Below the pieces are notes generated by a model that searched no databases, was not told where the DNA came from, and worked only from the letters and a program-made list of their open reading frames with translations. The position numbers and the translations under genes are program-made. 64,000 bases of DNA from JAFGRU01 sp963665915 (GTDB lineage Bacteria > Desulfobacterota > Desulfuromonadia > Desulfuromonadales > JAAYDE01). Below, piece after piece: positions 26,034-34,134 of the stretch. Location of the stretch: assembly GCA_963665915.2 (NCBI GenBank), contig CAXXSG010000002.1, positions 682,001 to 746,000 of the forward strand, written 5' to 3'. Positions within the stretch are counted from its first letter, which is position 1; each line of letters opens with the position of its first letter.

Positions 26034-26139
26034 AACTTGCTAGTGGGGCAATAGACTCACAAATACTCAAAGATGTTCACAATCTTTTTCACAGGTTATC
26101 AACAACGTTTGTGGACAAGTGGTAGAACTTGCCGTCAGA

Positions 26140-26967
26140 TCAGTCCTTTTTAACTTTCTCGCAGTCTGGAAGCCTTTCCTGGTCCTTGGCTTTTTCCCAG
26201 AGTTTGTCCATCTCCGTAAGGGGGACCGTGCTGAGGTCTCTTCCATCTTTGGATAATTTCTGTTCGAGAAACTCAAACCTGGTTTTAAATCTGTTTACAG
26301 CTTTCTGGAGTGCGTTTTCGGAGTCTATATCAAGGAACCTCGCCAGGTTTACAAGGGAAAAAAGTATATCACCGAACTCATGCTCTATTTCCTTCGCGTC
26401 GTTTTTATTGAGTGCGTTTTTAAACTCATGAAATTCCTCGTGAATTTTCTCTACAACCCCTTGCGCATCAGGCCAGTCAAAACCGACCCTGCCGGCCCGA
26501 TCCGTGATTTTCTGAGCTCGTGAAAGAGCCGGCAACGCTTTAGGAATATTCTGCAGGAGACCGGATTTTTCTGTTTGCGCTCCCTGTTCCCGGTTTTTGA
26601 TTTCATCCCACTGTCTGTTCAGATCTTCCATATTCTCAACTTTTACACCTTCGAATACATGTGGGTGTCTGCGAACTAGTTTGTCGGCTATTCCGTTAGA
26701 TACGTCGCCTATATCGAAATGTTTCCGCTCTTCAAAAATTTGGGACAGGAAAACGATCTGTAAGAGTAAATCTCCAAGTTCCTGGCACACAGCTTGTGGC
26801 GATCCCTTATCAATGGCTTCCAGGACTTCATAGCATTCCTCCAGCAGGAATGTTTTCATGGTTTCCGGAGTTTGTTGCGCATCCCAGGGGCATCCTTGAG
26901 GCGAACGGAGTTTTGTCATGATTTTCAGGAGACGTATGAACGACCTGGAATGTTCCTCATGGGACAT
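26140..26967 (-). CDS. mazG: Nucleoside triphosphate pyrophosphohydrolase MazG
   Basis: Hydrolyses NTPs to NMP + PPi. 275 aa from ATG 26967 (AAGGA 10 nt upstream; the earlier TTG lies on top of that site). Two MazG domains: CPWDAQQTPETMKTFLLEE and ELGDLLLQIVF in the first (EExxE...ExxD metal ligands), EEFHEFKNAL and EHEFGDILFSLVN in the second. Two-domain form like E. coli MazG. Divergent from the DUF177-rpmF operon. Confidence 0.95.
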   Translation of the reverse strand: MSHEEHSRSFIRLLKIMTKLRSPQGCPWDAQQTPETMKTFLLEECYEVLEAIDKGSPQAVCQELGDLLLQIVFLSQIFEERKHFDIGDVSNGIADKLVRRHPHVFEGVKVENMEDLNRQWDEIKNREQGAQTEKSGLLQNIPKALPALSRAQKITDRAGRVGFDWPDAQGVVEKIHEEFHEFKNALNKNDAKEIEHEFGDILFSLVNLARFLDIDSENALQKAVNRFKTRFEFLEQKLSKDGRDLSTVPLTEMDKLWEKAKDQERLPDCEKVKKD

Positions 26968-27114
26968 TGCTGTCAATTCCTTTTGTGGAGAGGTTGGAGG
27001 GCAAGTTTTGCCCTAAAGGAAATTTCGTTGAATTAATTTCTTGCAAATATGGCTAGAATGAGTATAAAGGAAAAAATTCAAGCCCTTAAATCAATTTTGG
27101 GATCGTTTTTCTTC

Positions 27115-27142
27115 TTGACAAAGACAACCCGGTTTCTATACT
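27115..27142 (+). promoter_or_regulatory. Strong promoter of the DUF177-rpmF-plsX-fab operon
   Basis: TTGACA (27115-27120), 16-bp spacer, TATACT (27137-27142). Near-consensus. The expected transcription start (about 27148-27150) falls at the TTG/ATG start codons 27150/27153, implying a leaderless or almost leaderless first cistron. Confidence 0.72.
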
Positions 27143-27152
27143 AGTCGATTTG

Positions 27153-27728
27153 ATGCTAAGCGCATACAGCAATTTGAAAATATCAATCCAGACCCTTACG
27201 GAAAAAAAACTTTTCAGCTTTGAAGAACCGGCCCGAGCCTTTCCGGTGCTGGCGGAGATGGCTGAAAGAAATACCTGCGAATTTCTTTCCCCAGTGAAAA
27301 TCACCCTGAGTCTCTATCGGGTCAATGACATGTATAGAGGCGAGGGAGATGTTGAAGCATCCATTCGTTTCCAGTGTAGTCGCTGTTTGGAGGATTTCGC
27401 GGTTACGATTTTTACGGAATTCGCTTTGAATTTTACGCCGGAACCGGATCCACAGGCGGAAAACGGTATCCATGAAGAACATGAATTAAATGCCGAGGAA
27501 GCTGGTCTGGTCCTGTTTGCCAACGATGAAATCGATCTGACCGAAGTCATGCAGGATCAAGTTCTTATGGCTATTCCGATACGGCCTTTGTGCCGGGAGG
27601 ATTGTCAGGGGTTATGCCCGGAATGCGGCACTGACCTCAACCGGAGTTCATGCAACTGTAAGCGGGTTGTTTTTAACCCGAAATTTCATAGCTTAGACAG
27701 TCTCATTGTGAAAAAAAAGACTGATTAG
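27153..27728 (+). CDS. yceD: DUF177 (YceD) protein, 23S rRNA accumulation
   Basis: 191 aa from ATG 27153 (TTG 27150 just before is an alternative). YceD family: N-terminal beta domain starting LKISIQTL, FQCSRCLEDF, then acidic linker and a C-terminal zinc-type motif CREDCQGLCPECGTDLN...CNC. In E. coli YceD is needed for 23S rRNA accumulation and is cotranscribed with rpmF, as here. No ribosome site can exist upstream if the promoter prediction is right. Confidence 0.88.
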   Translation: MLSAYSNLKISIQTLTEKKLFSFEEPARAFPVLAEMAERNTCEFLSPVKITLSLYRVNDMYRGEGDVEASIRFQCSRCLEDFAVTIFTEFALNFTPEPDPQAENGIHEEHELNAEEAGLVLFANDEIDLTEVMQDQVLMAIPIRPLCREDCQGLCPECGTDLNRSSCNCKRVVFNPKFHSLDSLIVKKKTD

Positions 27729-27792
27729 AGCAAAAAATGTTGCGGAAGCCCCCACGGGTCTCCTATAACAATGATCAAGGAGAAAAAATACC

Positions 27793-27975
27793 ATGGCAGT
27801 ACCCAAAAAGAAAGTTTCTAAATCTAAAAGAAATCTGCGTCGTTCACATGATGGCCTCCAGGCTCCCGGGATTTCTATCTGTTCTCAATGCAAAGAACCC
27901 AAAGTGCCTCACCGTGTTTGTCCCAGCTGCGGCACCTACAAAGGTAAAGAGGTTGTTGAACAGAAGGAAGGGTAA
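27793..27975 (+). CDS. rpmF: 50S ribosomal protein L32
   Basis: 60 aa. AVPKKKVSKSKRNLRRSHD N-terminus and the four-cysteine zinc ribbon form (CSQC...CPSC), so the zinc-dependent C+ type. AAGGAG 8 nt before the ATG. Lies between DUF177 and plsX. Confidence 0.97.
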   Translation: MAVPKKKVSKSKRNLRRSHDGLQAPGISICSQCKEPKVPHRVCPSCGTYKGKEVVEQKEG

Positions 27976-27987
27976 AGGATTACCTCC

Positions 27988-29037
27988 TTGGAAGCGAAAA
28001 TTGTTGTAGCTGTTGATGCCATGGGATCGGACAATGCACCTTCTGTTGAAGTGGAAGGTGCCGTTGCTGCTGCCCGGCGTTGGAGAATACCCATCATTCT
28101 CGTTGGTGACTCCACCAGGATACAAGAAGAGCTGGAAAAATTTCAGACCGAAGGCCTGGACATTGAGATACATCATTCCTCGGAAGTTGTGGGCATGCAC
28201 GATTCACCTTCCGATGCCATTCGCAAGAAAAAGGATTCCTCTATCCGCGTCGCTTTTGAGCTGGTCAAGGACGGTAGTGCTCACGCCGTGATCAGTGCCG
28301 GGAATTCCGGCGCCACCATGGCTGCCGGGATGTTCATTCTGAAAAGAATACAGGGGATCGACCGTCCAGCCATTGCAACCATTTTCCCGAATCGCAAAGG
28401 CCGGACCCTGATTCTTGACGTTGGCGGAAATGTCGACTGCAAAGCTTACCATCTGGCGCAGTTCGCCCTTATGGGCGACGTTTTCGCACGCTACCTGATG
28501 GATAAACCGCATCCGAGTGTTGGTTTGCTGTCTAATGGAGAGGAAGAAACCAAGGGTAACGACCTGACTCGTGAAGCCCATCTGCTTTTGAAAGGGTCCT
28601 TGGTCGATTATGTCGGATATGTGGAAGGTCGGGACATCTTTTCGGGTGCCGTCGATGTTGTCGTCTGTGATGGTTTTGTGGGTAATGTGGTCCTGAAAGT
28701 TTCGGAAAGTCTGGCTGAATTTGTCACCAGCATGCTGCGCCAGGAGATCAGCACGCGTTTGATGGGGAAAATCGGGTATCTGCTGGCTGGTTCTGCTTTT
28801 TCCGCATTTAAAAGGAAAGTCGACTACACCGAAGTCGGTGGTGCACCTCTACTTGGTATTGACGGGATAGGTATGATCTGCCATGGTGGCTCAAACGCCA
28901 AGGCAGTGATGAATGCCATTTTTACTGCGCGTGAATTTGTCTCTAAAGAAATAAATGAAAAAATGCTTGTTCAGCTTCAAAAACTCCCTCAGAAGAAAGA
29001 GTGGAAGTTCGATTTCAAGTTCCCCAAAACCAAGTAA
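27988..29037 (+). CDS. plsX: Phosphate acyltransferase PlsX
   Basis: Converts acyl-ACP to acyl-phosphate for phospholipid synthesis. 349 aa. VAVDAMGSDNAP N-terminus, SAGNSGATMA, DVGGNVDCK, and GGAPLLGIDG are family blocks. Start TTG 27988 behind AAGGAT, 12 bp after rpmF. Confidence 0.97.
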   Translation: MEAKIVVAVDAMGSDNAPSVEVEGAVAAARRWRIPIILVGDSTRIQEELEKFQTEGLDIEIHHSSEVVGMHDSPSDAIRKKKDSSIRVAFELVKDGSAHAVISAGNSGATMAAGMFILKRIQGIDRPAIATIFPNRKGRTLILDVGGNVDCKAYHLAQFALMGDVFARYLMDKPHPSVGLLSNGEEETKGNDLTREAHLLLKGSLVDYVGYVEGRDIFSGAVDVVVCDGFVGNVVLKVSESLAEFVTSMLRQEISTRLMGKIGYLLAGSAFSAFKRKVDYTEVGGAPLLGIDGIGMICHGGSNAKAVMNAIFTAREFVSKEINEKMLVQLQKLPQKKEWKFDFKFPKTK

Positions 29038-29073
29038 ATAATTGACTGATCCAACCAGGGAGCTGACTGGGAA

Positions 29074-30048
29074 ATGAAAGCAAAAATTATCGGCACTGGG
29101 TCTTTTGCTCCGGAAAAAATTCTGACCAACTTCGATCTCGAAAAAAATCTCGATACGTCTGATGAATGGATATTCACCCGCACCGGGATTAGGCAGCGCC
29201 ATGTTGCAGGTGATGACGAGGCCACTTCGGATCTGGCCACTCGTGCCGCTCAGAACGCTCTGGAAATGGCTGGCGTCAGTCCCGAGGAACTGGACCTGAT
29301 TATTGTAGGCTCGATAACCGGAGATTTTTCATTTCCGGCCACTGCTTGTCTGGTGCAGAAAAACCTCGGTGCCCGAAATGCTTTTGCCTATGATGTTTCG
29401 GCGGCCTGTAGCGGCTTTATTTATGGCCTTTCCAATGCCGAGCTATATCACGCTGCCGGGAAAGCCCGTAAATCTCTGATCATCGGGGCGGAAACCATGA
29501 CCCGGACCGTTGATTGGAAGGATCGGGGTACTTGTGTTCTTTTCGGGGATGGTGCGGGCGCTGTCGTGCTTGAAACTTCAGACGGAGAAAGCGGAATTCT
29601 TTCCACCCATCTTCATTCCGACGGGAGTAGCTGGGAGTTGCTGTACCAACCCGGTTTCGGTTCGCGCAAACTGCCTTCAGTTGAAGGTCGGGAGGGCCCT
29701 TATTTTTTGAAGATGCAAGGAAATGAGGTTTTTAAAATAGCTGTTCGTTACCTTTCCGATGTCGTGATAGAAGCTTTGGAATCCAATGGTATCTCTAAAG
29801 AGGAAATCACCCTGATATTTCCCCATCAGGCAAACCAGCGAATTCTGGATGCAACAGGCAAACGCCTTAAGATCCCCCTCGAGAAAATATTTTCTAATGT
29901 TGCCAGCTACGCCAATACATCCGCCGCTTCGATTCCCATTGCCTTGGACGAAGCGAACCGCACCGGCAGAATCAAGGCTGGGGATTTGATAGTACTCAAT
30001 GCCTTTGGTGGCGGTTTCACATGGGGATCGGCATTGATTCGCTGGTAG
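29074..30048 (+). CDS. fabH: 3-oxoacyl-ACP synthase III (FabH)
   Basis: Starts fatty acid synthesis from acyl-CoA + malonyl-ACP. 324 aa. Catalytic Cys112 in VSAACSGF, histidine in FPHQANQRI, asparagine in NVASYANTSAASIPIAL. Follows plsX by 36 bp. Confidence 0.97.
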   Translation: MKAKIIGTGSFAPEKILTNFDLEKNLDTSDEWIFTRTGIRQRHVAGDDEATSDLATRAAQNALEMAGVSPEELDLIIVGSITGDFSFPATACLVQKNLGARNAFAYDVSAACSGFIYGLSNAELYHAAGKARKSLIIGAETMTRTVDWKDRGTCVLFGDGAGAVVLETSDGESGILSTHLHSDGSSWELLYQPGFGSRKLPSVEGREGPYFLKMQGNEVFKIAVRYLSDVVIEALESNGISKEEITLIFPHQANQRILDATGKRLKIPLEKIFSNVASYANTSAASIPIALDEANRTGRIKAGDLIVLNAFGGGFTWGSALIRW

Positions 30049-30088
30049 CTCTTTCAATTTGATACACGTTGGGAGTAGAGAGGAAAAA

Positions 30089-31006
30089 ATGGTAGGGTTT
30101 ATCTTCCCAGGACAGGGATCTCAGTCATCGGGGATGGGATCTGAAATGGCCGAAAACTTTTCGGTTGCCCGGGAGGTCTTCGAAGAAGCCGATGACACAC
30201 TGCAATTTTCCCTGTCCAGGCTTTGTTTTGAAGGCCCTGAAGAAAAACTTAAACTGACGGAGTTCACCCAGCCTGCTATTCTGGCTGTGAGCACGGCAGT
30301 TTTGCGTGTTGTGGAAACGGAAACCGGGCTCCAGCCTAAATTGCTGGCCGGCCATTCTCTTGGTGAATACTCAGCGCTTGTCGCTGCAGGAGTTTTTTCC
30401 TTTGCCGATGCGCTCCTGGCGGTTCGCCATCGCGGACTTTTTATGCAGGAGGCTGTTCCTCAGGGCACCGGTTCCATGGCTGCTGTTCTCGGGCTTGAAA
30501 ACGACGTGGTTGACGAGGTATGTCGGGAGGCTGCACAGGCCCAGGTTCTGGCGCCTGCCAACTATAACTCCCCTGGACAGATCGTGATTGCCGGGCACAC
30601 CGAGGCTGTTAATCGGGCCATTGATCTTGCCAAAGAGAAAGGCTGCCGGAAAGCTGTTCTCCTGCCTGTCAGTGCGCCTTTTCATTGCACTTTGATGGAC
30701 CCGGCCGGAGTGAGACTGGAAAAGTTTCTGGCGGGGGTGAACATACACCCTTTTAAAACCCCTGTTGTGACGAATGTTGAGGGCAGAGCCAATAACGATC
30801 ACGGGAAAGTGCCGGAGCTTCTGGTTCGTCAGGTCAGTTCCCCTGTCCTATGGGAAGACTCTGTCAGAGAAATGACCCGGGCCGGGATTAACTCTTTTAT
30901 TGAAATTGGGCCGGGAAAGGTGCTGGCAGGTTTGATCAAGCGTATTGATAAAAAAGTTCAGACCACATCAGTGGATAGTATAAAGGGACTAAAATCCGTT
31001 CAATAA
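30089..31006 (+). CDS. fabD: Malonyl-CoA:ACP transacylase (FabD)
   Basis: 305 aa from ATG 30089, chosen for AGAGAGG 5-10 nt upstream and because the fold begins VGFIFPGQGSQ. Active-site Ser90 in GHSLGEYSAL; catalytic His in VSAPFHC; Gln in GQGSQ. Supplies malonyl-ACP to FabH and FabF. Confidence 0.97.
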   Translation: MVGFIFPGQGSQSSGMGSEMAENFSVAREVFEEADDTLQFSLSRLCFEGPEEKLKLTEFTQPAILAVSTAVLRVVETETGLQPKLLAGHSLGEYSALVAAGVFSFADALLAVRHRGLFMQEAVPQGTGSMAAVLGLENDVVDEVCREAAQAQVLAPANYNSPGQIVIAGHTEAVNRAIDLAKEKGCRKAVLLPVSAPFHCTLMDPAGVRLEKFLAGVNIHPFKTPVVTNVEGRANNDHGKVPELLVRQVSSPVLWEDSVREMTRAGINSFIEIGPGKVLAGLIKRIDKKVQTTSVDSIKGLKSVQ

Positions 31007-31031
31007 ACGAAATTCCGAGAAAGGGGGGGAA

Positions 31032-31769
31032 GTGCCTAAGGATAAGATCGCTGTGGTGACGGGAGCTGGCCGAGGAATAGGCGCATCTATTGCACAGGCG
31101 CTGGCCCAGGAAGGCGCCAAGGTTATCGTTGTTGACATCGACCCCGATCAGGCGGAAAAGGCGGCTGCCGCCCTTCGGGATAACGGAGGTGAGGCCATAC
31201 CCCAGGCTGCGGATGTCAGCAATTCCGAGCAGGTTAAAAAAGTTTTTGATGCGGCGGTTGATAATTATGGAAGCGTGGATATTCTTGTCAATAACGCCGG
31301 GATTACCCGGGATGCGCTTTTGTTACGGATGAAAGACGAAGACTGGGATGCGGTTCTGAACATCAATTTAAAAGGTGCATTCTTATGTACCAGAGAAGCC
31401 GCAAAAGTCATGTCCAAAGGGAGATACGGACGCATTATCAATATCTCTTCAGTGGTCGGGCAGATGGGCAACCTGGGTCAGGCCAATTATTGCGCAAGCA
31501 AAGCGGGTCTGATAGGTCTGACCCGCTCTAACGCGCGTGAACTCGCCCGTCGTAATATCACGGTCAATGCCGTAGCCCCGGGTTTTATCGTTACAGAGAT
31601 GACTAATGTATTGCCGGAAAAAGTCAAACAGGAACTGACAGCGCAGATACCCCTAGGGAAATTGGGACAGCCGGAGGACGTAACTCAGGCGGTCCTTTTT
31701 CTCGCTTCACAAAAAACAGGCTATGTCACCGGCCAGGTCTTGGCGGTTAACGGTGGCATGTACATGTGA
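31032..31769 (+). CDS. fabG: 3-oxoacyl-ACP reductase (FabG)
   Basis: Short-chain dehydrogenase, NADPH-dependent. 245 aa. TGAGRGIG cofactor loop (10-17), NNAG, catalytic Ser in ISSVVG, Tyr153 and Lys157 (YCASK). Start GTG behind a run of seven G followed by A. Confidence 0.97.
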   Translation: MPKDKIAVVTGAGRGIGASIAQALAQEGAKVIVVDIDPDQAEKAAAALRDNGGEAIPQAADVSNSEQVKKVFDAAVDNYGSVDILVNNAGITRDALLLRMKDEDWDAVLNINLKGAFLCTREAAKVMSKGRYGRIINISSVVGQMGNLGQANYCASKAGLIGLTRSNARELARRNITVNAVAPGFIVTEMTNVLPEKVKQELTAQIPLGKLGQPEDVTQAVLFLASQKTGYVTGQVLAVNGGMYM

Positions 31770-31826
31770 TAAATGTGTAACATGAGTTAAACCAAACAGA
31801 ATACAATTACAAAGGAGGATGCACAA

Positions 31827-32060
31827 ATGGCTTCTATTGCCGAAAGAGTGAAACAATTGGTCGCAGAACAGCTTGGTGTTGAGGAGGATCAGGTTACTGA
31901 CGAAGCTTCATTCATGGATGATCTGGGTGCTGATTCTCTGGATACCGTGGAGCTTGTCATGGCACTTGAAGAGGAATTTGATATTGAAATTTCAGACGAA
32001 GATGCTGAAAAGGTCCAGACTGTTCAGGATGCGATTGATTACGTCAACGTGCACACCTAA
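31827..32060 (+). CDS. acpP: Acyl carrier protein
   Basis: 77 aa acidic protein. Phosphopantetheine site Ser37 in GADSLDTVEL. AAGGAGG 8 nt upstream. Followed by a terminator that probably sets acpP mRNA above fabF. Confidence 0.98.
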   Translation: MASIAERVKQLVAEQLGVEEDQVTDEASFMDDLGADSLDTVELVMALEEEFDIEISDEDAEKVQTVQDAIDYVNVHT

Positions 32061-32068
32061 AAAATAGA

Positions 32069-32099
32069 GGGGAAGGATTGTTGAATCCTTCCCCTTTTT
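32069..32099 (+). terminator. Terminator between acpP and fabF
   Basis: GGGGAAGGATT (32069-32079), 4-nt loop, AATCCTTCCCC (32084-32094), then TTTTT: 11-bp perfect stem. Confidence 0.9.
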
Positions 32100-32196
32100 C
32101 CTAAAACCAACGGTTTGTTGTCGGGATGTCCGGTGTCGCCAAGCCCTTGGCTGCCTGCAATCTGATAATAGCTGAAAAAAGAAAGTAGCTATAGCG

Positions 32197-33429
32197 ATGC
32201 GTCGAGTTGTTGTAACAGGTTTAAGTGTCATATCTGCCTTGGGAACCGGTACGGAAAAAAACTGGGACGCTCTCATGGCAGGAGAATCAGGGATAGATCT
32301 GATCACGCGCTTTGACGCCTCTCAACTGCCTACTCATATCGCCGGAGAGGTTAAAGATTTCAAGGGTGAGGAGTTTTTTGATAAAAAAGAGCTGCGCAAA
32401 ATGGATACGTTCATTCATTACGCTATTGCCGCCAGCGATATGGCTCTTAAGGATTCCGGCTTTGAAATTACCGAAGAAAACGCTGAAAGAGTAGGGGTCC
32501 TTGTGGGAGCCGGCCTTGGAGGTTTGCCGGCTATTGAGAAGTATCACAAGGCTGCTCTGGAAGGTAATTATAAAAAGATTACGCCTTTCTTTATTCCGAT
32601 GGTGATTATTAACCTGGCGCCGGGGCAGATCTCCATGAGGACCGGGGCCAAGGGGCCTAATCTGTCTGTTTGTTCCGCCTGCGCTACAGGTACCCACTCC
32701 ATTGGGGACGCTTTCCGGATTATCCAACGCGGCGATGCGGATGCGATGATCGCCGGCGGCGCTGAATCCACGGTGACACTTCTGGGTGTTGGGGGCTTCA
32801 ATGTCATGAAGGCCCTCTCCACTCGCAACGATGACCCCAAAGGGTCGAGTCGACCTTTTGAAAAGAACCGTGATGGGTTTATTCTCGCCGAGGGCGCCGG
32901 GATTCTCATTCTTGAAGAATATGAAAATGCCCGTAAGCGTGGCGCCAAAATTTATGGAGAAATCTGCGGTTATGGCCTGACTAGCGACGCCCATCACCTC
33001 ACGGCCCCCTCGCCCGGTGGAGAAGGGGCGGCTCGCTGTATGAACATGGCTCTTTCAGGTGCAGGGGTGAATCCTGAAGATGTTGATTATATCAATGCCC
33101 ATGGAACCTCAACACCTATGAATGATTATTATGAAACCCTGGCCATCAAGAGGGTTTTTGGTGATTATGCCAAAAAAGTGATGGTCAGTTCCACAAAGGG
33201 AATGACTGGCCATGCGCTTGGGGCTGCCGGGGCTCTCGAGGCGGCATATTGTCTCTTGACAATGGACAGGGGAGGGGTTCCCCCAACCATTAATTATGAA
33301 GAGCCGGATCCTGACTGTGACCTCGATTACGTGCCCAATGAAGCTCGCCAAGCTGATGTCAAAGTTGCTATTTCAAATTCTTTCGGGTTTGGCGGGACCA
33401 ATGCCACGCTCCTTTTTCGTAAAGTGTAA
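32197..33429 (+). CDS. fabF: 3-oxoacyl-ACP synthase II (FabF)
   Basis: Elongates acyl-ACP. 410 aa. Catalytic Cys162 in CSACATGTHSIG, histidines in INAHGTSTPMND and GMTGHALGAAG. Ribosome site weak. Lies 136 bp after acpP across a terminator, so read-through or an own promoter is needed. Confidence 0.97.
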   Translation: MRRVVVTGLSVISALGTGTEKNWDALMAGESGIDLITRFDASQLPTHIAGEVKDFKGEEFFDKKELRKMDTFIHYAIAASDMALKDSGFEITEENAERVGVLVGAGLGGLPAIEKYHKAALEGNYKKITPFFIPMVIINLAPGQISMRTGAKGPNLSVCSACATGTHSIGDAFRIIQRGDADAMIAGGAESTVTLLGVGGFNVMKALSTRNDDPKGSSRPFEKNRDGFILAEGAGILILEEYENARKRGAKIYGEICGYGLTSDAHHLTAPSPGGEGAARCMNMALSGAGVNPEDVDYINAHGTSTPMNDYYETLAIKRVFGDYAKKVMVSSTKGMTGHALGAAGALEAAYCLLTMDRGGVPPTINYEEPDPDCDLDYVPNEARQADVKVAISNSFGFGGTNATLLFRKV

Positions 33430-33434
33430 ATTCC

Positions 33435-33884
33435 ATGTTTACAATAGCCAGCGATCATGGGGGGCTCGCCCTGAAGGCGGCCGTTAAAAAATTTTTACAG
33501 GAAGCAAATATTGAATGCAGGGATTTAGGTACCTTTAATAACGATTCGGTCGATTATCCCGATTTTGGCGAAAAGGTGGCCCGGGAAGTTTCCGAAAAGA
33601 AAGTCGAAAAAGGTATTCTCATCTGTGGTACCGGTATAGGCATGTCTATTGTTGCCAATAAGTTTCCGGGGGTCCGGGCTGCGCTGATCAATGATGAATT
33701 TACCGCCAGGATGTCAAAGGAGCACAACGATGCTAATATCATCGTCATGGGAGGCCGGGTCCTCACGCCTGAAAATGCCTGTCGGATGGTCCATGTCTGG
33801 CTCGCCGCAGATTTCGAAGGAGGGCGCCACCAGAAAAGGCTGGACAAAATCAGGAAGATTGAGAAAGAGCTTTTTAAACCCTGA
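33435..33884 (+). CDS. rpiB: Ribose-5-phosphate isomerase B
   Basis: Interconverts ribulose-5-P and ribose-5-P. 149 aa. IASDHGG N-terminus, catalytic-site segment LICGTGIGMSI, and HNDANIIVMGGR. Lies 5 bp after fabF; terminator follows. Orthologues are often next to glyA, as here. Confidence 0.96.
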   Translation: MFTIASDHGGLALKAAVKKFLQEANIECRDLGTFNNDSVDYPDFGEKVAREVSEKKVEKGILICGTGIGMSIVANKFPGVRAALINDEFTARMSKEHNDANIIVMGGRVLTPENACRMVHVWLAADFEGGRHQKRLDKIRKIEKELFKP

Positions 33885-33901
33885 AAAATCAACCCGAACA
33901 A

Positions 33902-33926
33902 AAAAAGCAGGCTCAGCCTGCTTTTT
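33902..33926 (+). terminator. Terminator after rpiB
   Basis: AGCAGGC (33906-33912), TCA loop, GCCTGCT (33916-33922), flanked by A- and T-runs that extend the stem. Confidence 0.87.
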
Positions 33927-33928
33927 AA

Positions 33929-33982
33929 TTTTGACCTGGATCCATTAGTTTTGACCTGGCAATAGCGCAAGTCATTGACCTG
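33929..33982. repeat. Three phased copies of TTGACCTG upstream of glyA
   Basis: TTTTGACCTGG is repeated exactly at 33929-33939 and 33949-33959 (20-bp period), and TTGACCTG recurs at 33975-33982 (24 bp further). Spacing close to two helical turns suggests an operator array in the 250-bp glyA leader; a simple short duplication is the alternative. Confidence 0.45.
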
Positions 33983-34134
33983 CCTGAATATTCCAAAAAT
34001 CACCGACGAACCTATGGGTGCGCCTCAGATTTTTGAACTATTTATTCAGGCCAAGCACTTACACTCTTTTCCGGCCCCTAACCCACGGATTCAGGTTAGA
34101 GTTTTCCGGTTTTACAGTAGAAGGGATTTGTTTT

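Larger units (their letters stand above)
25451..26139. other. 690-bp gene-free, AT-rich, hairpin-rich region
   Basis: No open frame is convincing on either strand. It holds an AT-rich tract (about 25530-25620), two large inverted repeats (25742-25818), a probable mazG terminator (26006-26033), and two sequences each one base away from the DnaA box, TTATCAACA (26096-26104) and inverted TGTGGACAA (26110-26118). Could contain a small RNA, a DnaA-responsive site, or decayed DNA. Confidence 0.5.

Noticed and set aside
25451..26139. Replication origin as a firm call
   Set aside because: Only two near-consensus DnaA boxes, and no dnaA, dnaN or gidA nearby.
34018..34134. Longer N-terminus of glyA
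   Set aside because: The 39 extra residues do not resemble SHMT and lack a ribosome site; ATG 34135 fits the family length.
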